From NCBI GenBank assembly GCA_026018925.1, contig JAKSZU010000013.1:80881791-80945790 (forward strand): a stretch of DNA of 64,000 bases, read 5' to 3'. This DNA comes from Tupaia tana. Taxonomy: Eukaryota > Chordata > Mammalia > Scandentia > Tupaiidae. The position numbers and the translations under genes were made by a program. A model generated the notes under the pieces. That model was not told the DNA's origin, searched no databases, and saw only the letters and a program-made list of their open reading frames with translations. This document shows positions 46,795 through 57,195 of this stretch, one piece after another (the stretch's first letter is position 1; the number at the start of each line of letters is the position of its first letter).

Positions 46795-47040
46795 CATCAA
46801 ACCAACACATACTGAGCAACTACAATTGTTCAGAGCCCTTCAAGGAGCTAAAGATATAAATGGAACATTAAGACCTTAAGAAACTTTTTACTTGCAGTTA
46901 AAGGTCAGCATGTTCATAACATGCCAGTCACCCAGATAGAAACAGTCTAATTCACAAAGAATTCTGTGAGGTGGTGGGGAGTACTCATCTGGGTCATCCA
47001 TGCAAGGCTCTAGGATTTTTAAGCCTTTAAGCAGAGAAGT
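46795..47040 (-). mobile_element. L2 LINE fragment
   Basis: ACATACTGAGCAACTACAATT, then CCTTCAAGGAGCTAAAGAT, and further weak antisense L2 similarity. Confidence 0.55.
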
Positions 47041-47687
47041 GTGCCAAATCCAGTAACCCTCTATTTAACCTCCTTGCTGAGTTAACCACACTCTAGTCTG
47101 TGTAAAACACAGGACAGACACCAAAAACTTACGGAGGGACACTCAGAGCAAACACGAGCAGCTACGAGGATTTCCAGTCTGTTAAAGGCTTATAAGAATC
47201 ATCTAGATTTGTATCCAAACAAGTTTACACAATTGTACTTAAGCTATAATAATTTAAATAACATGGAATCTAATGAAATATGAATGCAATAAAACTTGCT
47301 CCTATAAAAGAACAATCTGACTACTTAGAAAAGACTTACTAAGGATGAACAACTAAGTAAATGCTTCAGAAATAGATATGGGTACAATTGTAAATAATTG
47401 GGGGAGGAGAGTCATGAAAGTCTAGAAAGATTCTATGCCCAAGTCATTTCACAAATACTTCCAAGTACTCATTCCACGTTAAAGAAAGCAGAACTGGAAA
47501 TTGTTGATTGTGCATCATGACTGTGGTTTATGAAAGAAGAATGACTACAGTGAACTGTACCAAAAGAAGAACTTTGGCCTCACATCAAATGATTGGCAAG
47601 GGCATGAACATGTATGTGTAACACATTAAAACAAAATGCTTATGGTATGTGTATATCACTTCTTCCCCATTTTAACACACCTTTTTT
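47041..47687. other. No recognisable feature
   Basis: Unassigned sequence. Confidence 0.4.
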
Positions 47688-47959
47688 TTTTTTTTTTTTT
47701 GGAGAGGTTTTTTTTTTTTTGCTATAGGGTGCGTGTGCTCGCCAGACAGACAGAGAGAGACAGAGAAATAGAAAGCGAGAAATCACCCCCCAGGAGGACT
47801 GGCCACGCCGCAATCCCTTCTCCTCCATTCTCCTCTCGGGATCTTGGGCACGCACGCACACGCGCCCGGCGTGAGTTTAAGCCACCAGGTCCAGGACTCG
47901 AACCGCGGTCGACTACGTGGGAGTCCAGCGACATAGCCATTATGCTAACTGCCGGTCCC
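47688..47959 (-). mobile_element. Very young tRNA-SINE with expanded internal T tract
   Basis: Near-consensus antisense copy. The tract corresponding to internal A5 is 13 T (47708-47720), next to a 19-T tail. CTCGAACCGCGGTCGACTAC preserves box B. Confidence 0.96.
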
Positions 47960-48400
47960 CACACTTTTCAAAAGATTAATCAACTACTGGTCCCAATCAC
48001 AGCTAATAGTGGACTTTCACTGCACTGTAAGAACAGTTACTTGCGAATTTTTTTTTACAATGTCGTTTTATTAAAATAGTAAAATATTTGTTATATCTAT
48101 ATCATGCTCTGAAATGAGCTCCACTTGTTTAATCCATCATGATGCGACAAGACAAGCCCTGGCATTACAAGCTACGGAAGACCTCCACCCACACTGGCTG
48201 CCAGGACAGTCTCCATGCCTAGTAGGTCAAGACATTTTTAGTGTATCTGACACTGATTGTGTCTTACACAATCTGACCTGAGTTGGAAGTGCGTTTTTGC
48301 CTTTAAGATTCTCATTACTAAGTCTTACTCTTTGCTTATCCTCTTGATCAAATGACTGACTTCACCAGCTGATTTCCACGGAGGATCCAACTTGCTGTGA
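47960..48400. other. No recognisable feature
   Basis: Unassigned sequence. Confidence 0.4.
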
Positions 48401-48687
48401 AAAATGCTAACAGGGGACCAGCAGTTAGCGTAATGGCTATGTCGCTGGACTCCCATGTAGCTAACCACAGTTTGAGTCCCAGACCCGGTGGCTTAAACTC
48501 ACACCGGGCACGTGTGCTTGTGTGACCAGGATCCCAAGAGGAGAATGGAGGAGAAGGGATTGCGGTGGCATGGCCATGCCCCCTGGGGGGTGCTTTCTCG
48601 CTTTCAGTCTCTCTGTCTCTGTCTCTTTCTGGCGAGCACATGCGCCCTATAGCAAAAACCTCTCAAAAAAAAAAAAAAATGCTAACA
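48401..48687 (+). mobile_element. tRNA-SINE with 12-bp target-site duplication
   Basis: AAAATGCTAACA at 48401-48412 and 48676-48687. Full sense copy with CCCCCTGGGGGG. Confidence 0.96.
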
Positions 48688-48880
48688 ACATGTTTTACTT
48701 TAGAGTGGCCCCTAATGAGTAATAAGGTGTTTCTATTTGGAAAAGAGTAAACTATTCCATATATTTTTGTATCCATGTATAACTGAAGACATTTTACTAG
48801 TAATATGAGCTATGCACTATTACTTGAAATTTAATAGAATAAACTTGAATTTTAACATATTAAAATTAGCACATTGTTAA

Positions 48881-49154
48881 AATGTGCTGAATTTTTATTT
48901 TGGAGAAGTTTTTGCTATAGGGCACGTGCGCTTGCCAGAAAGACAGAGACAGAGAGACAGAGAGACAGAGAGCAAGAAATCACCCCCCAGGGGGGACGAC
49001 CACACCTCAATCCCTTCTCCTTTCTCCTCTCAGGATCTTGGGTATGCACACATATGCGCCCAGCGTGTGTTTAAGCCACTGGGTCCAGGACTTGAACCAC
49101 AGTTGACGACGTGGGAGTCCAACAACATAGCCATCATGCTAACTGCTGGTCCCA
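48881..49154 (-). mobile_element. tRNA-SINE, unit 1 of a tandem duplication
   Basis: 274-bp unit beginning AATGTGCTGAATTTTTA, then the antisense SINE. It carries GGAGAAGTTTTTGC in place of GGAGAGG and a short deletion in CCTTCTCCTTTCTCCTCTC, both shared with unit 2. Confidence 0.96.
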
Positions 49155-49428
49155 AATGTACTGAATTTTTATCTTGGAGAAGTTTTTGCTATAGGGCACG
49201 TGTGCTCGCCAGAAAGACAGAGACAGAGAGACAGAGAGACAGAGAGCAAGAAATCACCCCCCAGGGGGGATGGCCACACCTCAATCCCTTCTCCTTTCTC
49301 CTCTCGGGATCTTGGGCATGCACACATATGCGCCCAGCGTGTGTTTAAGCCACTGGGTCCAGGACTTGAACCACAGTCGACGACATGGGAGTCCAACAAC
49401 ATAGCCATCATGCTAACTGCTGGTCCCA
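49155..49428 (-). mobile_element. tRNA-SINE, unit 2 of a tandem duplication
   Basis: Second 274-bp unit beginning AATGTACTGAATTTTTA, followed at 49429 by a third AATGTACTGAATTTTT. It differs from unit 1 by roughly ten substitutions and shares its derived indels. Confidence 0.96.
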
Positions 49429-49440
49429 AATGTACTGAAT

Positions 49441-50340
49441 TTTTTAATTTAGTGGTTACCCAAAAATCTGACTATTTCTACAAGACAAAAAGCTTTTTCT
49501 GTGTATATACAATCTCAAATGGTTGGAATTCTAGCAATTTGGGGGAAAAAATGTATTGTTCCCAGAGATTTGTCATTGGGGTCTTAGATTGACTATGCTC
49601 TTACTTGCCTCTGCTCCTGTTTTAATTAGTAAACCTATAGAATAACTGTTAGGTTTTATTTCTCCTTATCGTTTGACTCCTAAGAAACCAACTTCAATGT
49701 CACAATCATGACAATTATCATGAAATTTTCACTGTTGGTACATAAAGTTTTTGAGAACCAGACTCTGCTTGTTCATCAGAATGGCTCAGCAAAGCTGTAG
49801 CTCTCTGCTTTATCGACCTGAGAATTCTGAACTATTCATGTCCCCTTTAACAGCTGCTATCTCTCTGATCTAATTGTTATTCTCCAAGCTGTGGATGATA
49901 CATAGAAGCTAAATCCCTCTGGACTCAAAAAGCCACTTCTCATTCAGGGCCTAAATTTAAAAAAAAAATCTCCTTTAACAGCGCTGTAATGTTTCTTGGG
50001 TCATACCACTAAACATCCTCCCAGCAGCCAATATTTAATCACATCATGCCCCGTAAGACATGATTCATGTATACATAAACAAAAATTGTACCGCCCTACA
50101 AAAAGGTAGAATTAGGACTAGGATGGGTTTTACTATTCCCTTTCTGAAGATGGACTCTCTTATTTCAACAATACACTCATAAACATTCCCCATGCCTCTG
50201 GTCTCCTCCATCAGGTCTAGCTCTACTCAACTACCAGACTTGATAGTTTCCTGTTACAAATTTGGAAAAATACAGAGAAAAGTAAATTAGTTAATTAAGT
50301 AACCTGCCTTATATGTCCATCCACTGTAAACCAATTAAAA
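49441..50340. other. No recognisable feature
   Basis: Unassigned 0.9 kb. Confidence 0.4.
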
Positions 50341-50621
50341 TTTGAACTATAGGGACCAGCAATTAGCATAATGGCTATGTGGTTGGACTCCCATATAGCC
50401 GACCATGATTCGAGTCCTGGACTGGGTGGCTTAAACTCATGCCAGGTGAGTGTGTATGCATGTCCAAGATTCCAAGAGGAGAATGGAGGAGAAGGGATTG
50501 TGGCATGGCCATTCCCCTTGCGGGGTGATTTCTCGCTCTCTGTCTCTCTGTCTCTCTTTGTCTTTCCGGCAAGTGCATACACTCTATAGCAAAAACCTCT
50601 CTCAAAAAAATGTTTGAACTA
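50341..50621 (+). mobile_element. tRNA-SINE, first of two at one site
   Basis: Older copy (AGCAATTAGCATAATGGCTA; CCCCTTGCGGGG) between TTTGAACTA at 50341 and 50613. Confidence 0.95.
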
Positions 50622-50895
50622 GGGACCAGCAGTTAGCGTAATGGCTATGTCACTGGACTCCCACGTAGTCGACCACGGTTCGAGTCCCGGACCCGGTGGC
50701 TTAAACTCACGCCGGAAGCGTGTGCATGCGTGCCCAAGATCCTGAGAGGAGAATGGAGGAGAAGGGATTGCGGCGTGGCCATCCCCCCTGAGGGGTGATT
50801 TCTCACTTTCTGTCTCTCTGTCTCTCTCTGTCTGTCTGGCAAGCACATGCGCCCTATAGCAAAAAACCTCTTCAAAAAAAAAAATGTTTGAACTA
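50622..50895 (+). mobile_element. tRNA-SINE, second of two at one site
   Basis: Younger copy closer to the family consensus (CAGTTAGCGTAATGGCTATG; box B GGTTCGAGTCC). The right flank ATGTTTGAACTA repeats the 3' flank of the first SINE. Confidence 0.95.
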
Positions 50896-51234
50896 TATAT
50901 TTTAGTTCAATGTGCATATCCTCCATGATATACACCCTACCAAATGTATTATCTCACTTTATTTTCTCTCCACTCCTTTTTATATAATCTTCATTTTAAT
51001 ATAACTGAACTTCTCCTGGTACCTGGTTCTAAGAAGTTCTGCCTCATGTATGGTGATCCATCTGCCTGACAGTCCTTTCTCTTGCTTTGTGTGCATTCAC
51101 ATCCTACCAAATCTTCAATTACCCAGAAGGCTACCTCCTGTTTTAAAAAAAGAAAAAAAAAAAAAACCTTCCCCAAATTACCCTAAGCAGGAAGTGGTCT
51201 CTCCCTCCCTGAATCTCAATGATGCATTATCTGA
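50896..51234. other. No recognisable feature
   Basis: Unassigned, with a short A-run near 51155. Confidence 0.4.
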
Positions 51235-51420
51235 CTACTCCCTTAAGCTCTGCACTTCCAAACTTCCATCTTAATTGTCTCTACCCTTTACAAGCTTCCT
51301 GAAGGTAGGATTTGTATGGTTTTCATATTCCTATCCTCCTACTCTCATGTCTACACCAGGGCCTTGCAAGTGGCCAGTAAATTAATAATGAATGAATATG
51401 TGAATGAATAAATGAATGGA
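51235..51420 (+). mobile_element. L2 LINE 3' end
   Basis: CACCAGGGCCTTGCAAGTGG, then CCAGTAAATTAATAATGAATG and GAAT-type repeats. Confidence 0.6.
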
Positions 51421-51503
51421 TCTGATATACATATAACCAAACAGTTCTCTTTTCCTGTTTCATTTCTGGTACCCTTATTCTTAGACAAAGTGGCCTTGTT
51501 AAG

Positions 51504-51794
51504 AGTAGAACTCAACAGGGATCAGCAGTTGGCATAATGGCTATGTTTCTGGACTCCCATGTAGTCAACTACAGTTCAAGTCCCGGACCCAGTGGCTTAA
51601 ACTCACACTGGGCGCATGTGAGTGTGTGCTCAAGATCCTGAGAAGAGAATGGAGGAGAAGGGATTGCGGTGTGGCCATCCCCCATGCAGGGTGATTTCTC
51701 GCTTTCTGTCTCTCTGTCTCTCTCTGTCTTTCTGGTGAGCACAGGTACCCTATAGCAAAAAACCTCTCAAAAAAAAAAGGGTAGGACTCAACAG
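51504..51794 (+). mobile_element. tRNA-SINE with target-site duplication
   Basis: AGTAGAACTCAACAG at 51504-51518 recurs with two mismatches at 51780-51794. Full sense copy. Confidence 0.95.
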
Positions 51795-51868
51795 ATTACC
51801 AGTCTCTTGCTTGCTTACAGGCTGAAAAGTGCAGCCTTGTTGCAGAGCAAAAATAGAAGACGAATGTG

Positions 51869-51897
51869 CACACACACACACACACACACACACACAC
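51869..51897. repeat. (CA)n microsatellite
   Basis: 14.5 perfect units. Confidence 0.97.
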
Positions 51898-52127
51898 CAC
51901 AGAAATTCCTCCCACCCATACCTACAGAGGAAAAAAGACTTAGGATCTGACCAGGCAGAGAAAGACTTAAGATTTTGCCATCTGAGGCCCATACCCTTAC
52001 AGAAGGTGGCCATAACATTTGTATTCTGGACTTACAAGAGTGAAAGTTCGGGGGTTTTTTATGATTACTCTGAGACAATAGAAGTGACCCAGGCCTAACC
52101 CTAGCAAAAAGGGTTGAGAGGTTCCTC

Positions 52128-52295
52128 TATCCCTGGATACATTTCATCATCTGTAAAATGGGTGTCATAAAATGGATATAATACTAACTTCAGATGTTTT
52201 CCATAGGGATGGATTGTGACCATGGAAGTGAAGCACCTGGCACATCTGGCAAACAAATAGTAGTCAATAAATAGCAGTTCCTTCCTCCTCTTAAT
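52128..52295 (+). mobile_element. MIR SINE fragment
   Basis: TTTCATCATCTGTAAAATGGG, AAGCACCTGGCACATCTGGC and CAATAAATAGCAG are the sense MIR core and end. Confidence 0.78.
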
Positions 52296-52314
52296 AAAAG
52301 CTCCTTGTATCTTA

Positions 52315-52515
52315 TACATCACTTTTTATATTTACTGGCTCAGATAATCCTCTCAATAAACCTTTGAAGTAACCATGGAAGAAATGATCACCTCCTCTTA
52401 CTAAAAAGTACAGTGATACTTGGAGAGATCAAACAAGGCTCCATTAGAATCCCAGGAAATTCCTGATTGACCCAGGACTGCAATACAGGCATTTTTGTCT
52501 CCAAACTAAAACAAT
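52315..52515 (-). mobile_element. Possible MIR fragment
   Basis: CAGATAATCCTCTCAATAAAC and GATTGACCCAGGACTGC are weakly antisense MIR. Confidence 0.5.
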
Positions 52516-53305
52516 TTCAAATGTAGCATCCAAGCTTTCTGAGCTCTCAAAGGGGACTCTAAGTCAGACTGGATACCTTGTGACATGTGGCTGAAATCAC
52601 GGAATAACAGATCAGAGGGCTCAGATAAGGGCAACTAGGGGTCCACATGCTTCTCAATCCCAGGGAAGACAGAGAGTCCAGCCTGGACATGCCAGTTTCA
52701 TCAGCTTCATCCTTAGCAGAAGAGAGTTTCCTGGCTCTGTCAAAATGAGTTTCACGCTCCATCTCAAAGGTGGCTGTATTTCAGCAGAGGGTGGCAAGAG
52801 AGCTGGAATTCACCCTAGTGGTCTGACTGATTAGGAGCACAAGACCAATCAGGGAATGGTAATGATCTGGCAAGGGTCAGCTTTCTGGTAGGTTGAACAA
52901 AAGCACGCACAAGCATCAGTTATGTGTACACATTCATAAACAACCTGGCTACAGATCAACTGCCCACTCTGTTCCCAAATGAGACAAAATAATTAGCAAA
53001 TCCAGGCATTATCCCTTCTGTTCATGCTTCAATTCCAAAAGACAGAGGTAATTTGTCTAACTTATACATTACTCTATTACCTTTATATTCTTATGGGAAA
53101 GTGTTGGCTGATTGGGCCTCCCCTATGAGCAATGCAAAACTTATTAAAGTCCAACCCAATTTATCAATGAATATGTCCTACTTCATAGAGGACATGTAAG
53201 GCTTTCAACACTTACACCTCCTCCTCTAAACTTAACAGCACCTCTGTTTTTTTATTACATCCCTCATGTGTCCTTCTCACTGCCAGAGCTAGCTTGTGAT
53301 GAGGT
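52516..53305. other. No recognisable feature
   Basis: Unassigned sequence. Confidence 0.4.
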
Positions 53306-53587
53306 CACCTAAAATTTTTTTTTTTTTTGAGAGGTTTTCGCTATAGGGCGCGTGCGCTCGCCAGACAGACAGAGAGAGACAGAGAGACAGAAAGCAGGAA
53401 ATCACCCCCCAGGGGGGATGGCCACGCCGCAATCCCTTCTCCTCCATTCTCCTCTCGGGATCCTGGGCACGCACGCACACGCGCCCGGCGTGAGTTTAAG
53501 CCACCGGGTCCGGGACGCGAACCGCGGTCGACTACGTGGGAGTCCAGTGACATAGCCATGACGCTAACTGCTGGTCCCACCTAAAAT
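53306..53587 (-). mobile_element. Youngest-looking tRNA-SINE
   Basis: CACCTAAAAT at 53306-53315 and 53578-53587. The copy is closest to the inferred consensus: box A (TAGCGTCATGG, antisense at 53556-53566), box B (GGTTCGCGTCC, antisense at 53513-53523), an intact C6-T-G6-type palindrome, and the GCTATAGGGCGCGTGCGCTC end. Both strands are open in several frames, which is a property of the SINE and not evidence of a gene. Confidence 0.97.
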
Positions 53588-53679
53588 ATTTTTTAAAACA
53601 ATTTCCAGTATACAATACAGTATTATTGGGACATGGAAGTCATCCTCAGTGGGATGAGGATGAAAAGAAACTTATGTGG

Positions 53680-53810
53680 AGAATGAAGAGTCTTGCTACC
53701 AACTTGCTTCCTAACTTCAATGAGCCACTCCCATTTCTAAACCTCAGCATCCTCATCTGTACAATCAAGGATTAAGAGTGATTAAACTCAATCCTTCCTA
53801 TATGTAAGGC
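53680..53810 (+). mobile_element. MIR-family fragment
   Basis: CTAAACCTCAGCATCCTCATC, then TGTACAATCAAGGATTAAGAG. Confidence 0.55.
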
Positions 53811-54136
53811 CCACTTAAGTGACTTGTCTTCTGGGACCCATTTATCTATTGAGTGACTACGGATTTACTTTAAGGTTTAGAGTCCCATTCTCCTCCAGAC
53901 ATTGTCTACTCTTACCTCTTCTGACAATACTTTTTCATCACTGGTAGCACAGCTAAATCCATCCATCATGTTTCTCACAGGCCTGTTTCTGAATGTTCCC
54001 AACTGGCAGAGAATAGAGGTTTCCATTTCATCAAAGCCTGTTTTCAGTAACAATTGAATTATCATTGTATTGCAGAGCCCTTGTTCTGCTACGGACGAGT
54101 GAAATCATAACATCGAGCAGTTTCCAAAAGAAGAAC
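53811..54136. other. No recognisable feature
   Basis: Unassigned. It is followed by A22 at 54137-54158. Confidence 0.4.
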
Positions 54137-54339
54137 AAAAAAAAAAAAAAAAAAAAAGTGGTATCTGCTGACATCTAGTCATTGAGAAGAAACTAAGCAA
54201 CATTAGACACTACATTCAATGGAGAACTGGCATAAAGATGCAGGTGAACCACGGTCAAGGCTCTGACCCCTCACCTATCTATCTAGGAGGAAGGAGGAGA
54301 GATGGCCACCGGGGACCAGTTCCATTTAGATCAACTGAC

Positions 54340-54470
54340 ATTCATCATGCTGGGCTTGGTGTCAGGCACTATGATCCAGGAAATATAAAGATGGAAAGGC
54401 ACATTCCTTGCTATCAAAGCTGCTATATGAAGGAGCAGACACTCTTGTCTTTCCTGCTGGAAAATGATAA
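54340..54470 (-). mobile_element. L2 LINE 3'-end fragment
   Basis: GGCTTGGTGTCAGGCACTATG, then ATCCAGGAAATATAAAGATG. Confidence 0.6.
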
Positions 54471-54489
54471 TAAGAGCGCAAAAGGAATA

Positions 54490-55640
54490 GGTTTGGGATT
54501 CTAATAACCCCATTCATTCATTACGAGACCTTAGGCAAGTAATTTAACCCCTCTGAGCCTCACTTTCACCACCTGTAAAATTGGAATAATACCTACAGGA
54601 TTGCTAAGAGGGTTAAAGGCAATATTTAAAAAAAAAAAAAAAAAAAATGACAGTTCTCTTTCCCACTATACAAGATGGCAGATGAAAAAGCTGAGAAGGA
54701 GGATACTAAGGAGAAAAAACTAGAAGCCAAGAAGGCTGATGATGTCAGTGGCAAGGTTAAAAAGGGTGACTCCAAGGCTAAAAAGCCCAAGAAGAGGAAG
54801 CCCCATTGCAGCCGAAACCCGATCCTAGTCCATGGCGTTGGCAGATACGCCTGATCTGCCATGTATTCCGCGAAGGTCATGTACAAGAGGAAATACTTGG
54901 CCACTAAATTTTTTTAAAAAAAGGAAGGAAAAGGTTCTTGCCAATGTCACAAAGCCAGTTGGTGGGACAAGAATGGTGGTACTCATGTGGTTAAACTTCT
55001 CAAAATGCCTAGGTATCAAACTACTGAGGATGTGCCTTGAATGCTGTTGATCACGGCAAAACACCCTTCAGTCAGCATGTGAGAGAACTGCGAGCCATGG
55101 GACCATTCTGATCATCCTCACTGGGCACCACTGAGGCGAGAAAGTGGTTTTCCTGAAGCAGCTGAGCAGTGGCTTGCTACTTGTGACTAGACCTCAGTAA
55201 GTTCCACTGTGTAGAACACATCGGAAATTTGTCATTGTGAACTCTACAAAAACTGATATTAGCAAAAATACAAATCCCAAGACACCTCACTGATGCTTAC
55301 TTTAAGAAAAAAAAAAGCTGCAGAAGTCCAGACACCAGGAAGGTGAGACCTTCAACACAGAGAAGGAGAAATATGAGATTACAGAGTCACTCAAGCCTGA
55401 TCAGAAAGCTGTGGATTCAGAAATTTTACCAAAAATCAAAGCTGTTCCTCAACTCCAGAGCTACCTGTGATCCATGTCTGCCCTTACAAATGGAGTTTAT
55501 CCTCACAAATTGGTGTTCTAAATTTCTTGCCAGGAACCTAATTAAATAACTAATCTTATTTAAAAAAAAAAAAAATTTAACCCCTTGCACACTGCTTGAC
55601 ACGTAGTGGGTGCTATAAAAATGGTAACAATCAACAGTAC
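54490..55640 (+). mobile_element. MIR SINE split by a retropseudogene
   Basis: Left part 54490-54627 (GACCTTAGGCAAGTAATTTA, GAGCCTCACTTTCACCACC, GGATTGCTAAGAGGGTTAAA) continues at 55576-55640 (ACCCCTTGCACACTGCTTG, ACACGTAGTGGGTGCTATA). Confidence 0.82.
54675..55521 (+). pseudogene. RPL6: RPL6 processed pseudogene
   Basis: An intronless retrocopy of the 60S ribosomal protein L6 mRNA. From an ATG at 54675 the frame gives a Lys-rich N terminus and KPHCSRNP, then an in-frame TGA at codon 60 (54852-54854), where RPL6 has Arg, consistent with CGA to TGA decay. Further RPL6 segments appear in shifted frames: TKPVGG near 54955, FLKQLSSG-like sequence near 55155, and EKYEITE near 55370. The region aligns through the natural stop at 55519-55521. 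An oligo-pyrimidine stretch (TTCTCTTTCCCACT) precedes the ATG, as in ribosomal-protein mRNAs, and a run of 14 A (55562-55575) marks the former tail. At 847 bp it is slightly short of the usual 867. It is non-functional. Confidence 0.94.
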
Positions 55641-55654
55641 CAATAGGAAAGTTT

Positions 55655-55815
55655 TTTTGGCTCTGTCACAGGGTACATGTCTAAGATTACTCAAAACACT
55701 TTGCCTCTCTGACCTTCAGCATCTTTATCTTAGAAAGGTGCTAACAGGATCTAATTCACAGGATTCTGTTTGGGCCATATTATGTAATGCACATAAAATT
55801 ATTAAGTTTTAAAAT
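55655..55815 (+). mobile_element. MIR SINE fragment
   Basis: GATTACTCAAAACACTTTGCC, TCTGACCTTCAGCATCTTTA and TAATTCACAGGATTCTG follow MIR. Confidence 0.6.
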
Positions 55816-55939
55816 TCTCAGGTCCTACAAAATGTTGTTAGTAGTGACAAAAAGAGGGTAACATAAGGGAATTCTAATCTCACAGACCTATGGGTCATTT
55901 TCTCTTCTAATAAGTTTATTTTCCTCTTTAAACAACTTT

Positions 55940-56135
55940 TAGATGCCAATAGGTATGTGCCAGTGACCATCCTAAGTGTGTCACAATAGTAATCTTTCTG
56001 ATCTTCATGACAATCCTCTGAGGCGCGAGTATTTCTATTATCTCCATTTTAAAGAAGCTGTATCCACCCAAGGTCACAAAGACAGTAAGCACTCTCAGTG
56101 CCTTCCTGACTACTGAATAGTCACCAAAACCTGAA
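55940..56135 (-). mobile_element. MIR SINE, long copy
   Basis: CATGACAATCCTCTGAGGCG, TATTATCTCCATTTTAAAG and CACCCAAGGTCACAAAGAC are antisense MIR. Confidence 0.8.
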
Positions 56136-56859
56136 TCGTGCATATAGAAATGGGTTTAAATCTGGGACTCCTAAGCAAACTTCCCCAAAAGGGCCAGCTA
56201 GCTACATGGCCCTGCTGTAGGACTCAGTTTTTCCCTATAAATTCAGGGAATCACACTGCGGTGACTGCCTTTGGTACAGTGATCTTTTCATTTCGTTCAT
56301 CATAGCACAGAAATTGCTAAGTATTTGGCTTCTCTGAAAGTTTACTGAGGGAATCATCGTGTTTCATCAAAAAGTTGTAACTTTACAAATCTGTTCTTTG
56401 CAGTTGATAAAAAAAAACTTGATCATTTCAAAACTTGATTATTTCAACTTAAAGCTTTTTTGCAAGCATAACTGGCACTAAGAATCTATTCAGAGGCAGA
56501 ATGTACATGCCTATGCCTGGTCTCTTCCAAGACCCCACAATAAATTATCCTAATTAAAGAGCACAGCTTTGCCCTTCAAGACTGAGATCCCCAGGAATCA
56601 GTCTAGAATCTAGAAGTCATCTTTTTATCTCCCAGACAAGCACATTATTTGATGCTTATTAATAATGAATGAATAAATGAATGACTAAATGAATGATAAC
56701 TAATTTCTATCATTTGTGATTCATGTTCTGTGCATGAAGTTTCTATGTTCATTCCATTGCAAGCTTCATTGGCAAAGATGCCACTTGCTTCCCCTTAGTC
56801 ATGAAATTTCAAATTCCTGAATCTATTTGGAGCAACTACATGAGTAAAGGACTACATAT
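56136..56859. other. Mostly unassigned
   Basis: Contains a (GAAT)n-type stretch at 56664-56700 that may be an L2 tail. Confidence 0.4.
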
Positions 56860-57195
56860 CTCAGCATTTCTTAAAGGTGAGGGTAGCCTGGTGACTAAAC
56901 TGACCAGTAAGATTGAAGTATTATGCGGTACTCCAGGAAGTTTCCTTAAAAGGAAGAAAAGAGGTCCTTTTGTCTTCACAACTCCCTGCTGTGTGCAACA
57001 TAACAGGCAGAGCTCCAGCCACCACCTTGGACTGTGAGTACAAGGACCACACTCTAGATATAGAAATGTTGTACGCTAGAAGGAGTTCAACTCCCAGATG
57101 GTCTTCTGAAGCTGCCATTCCAATGCTGGACAACCTATTTCAGATTTCGTTTAATAAGAAAATAAACCTTAGATGTTTAAGCTATTTTAGTAAGG
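56860..57195 (+). mobile_element. MLT1-like LTR (MaLR), fragment
   Basis: Old endogenous retrovirus-like LTR. GCCTGGTGACTAAACTGACC, CCTTAAAAGGAAGAAAAG, CCAGCCACCACCTTGGACTG and AATAAACCTTAGATGTTTAAG match the usual order. No coding part is present. Confidence 0.6.

Noticed and set aside
48881..49428. Regularly spaced repeats as a CRISPR-like array
   Set aside because: Repeat units are whole SINEs in a mammalian genome, without short repeats and spacers.
53289..53587. Overlapping 60-90 codon frames on both strands, recurring with similar peptides at more than 20 places
   Set aside because: They are conceptual translations of the SINE body, which happens to lack stops in several frames. Their distribution follows SINE copies exactly.
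54137..54158. A22 tract as the tail of a further retrocopy
   Set aside because: No cDNA-like sequence or target-site duplication was found upstream.
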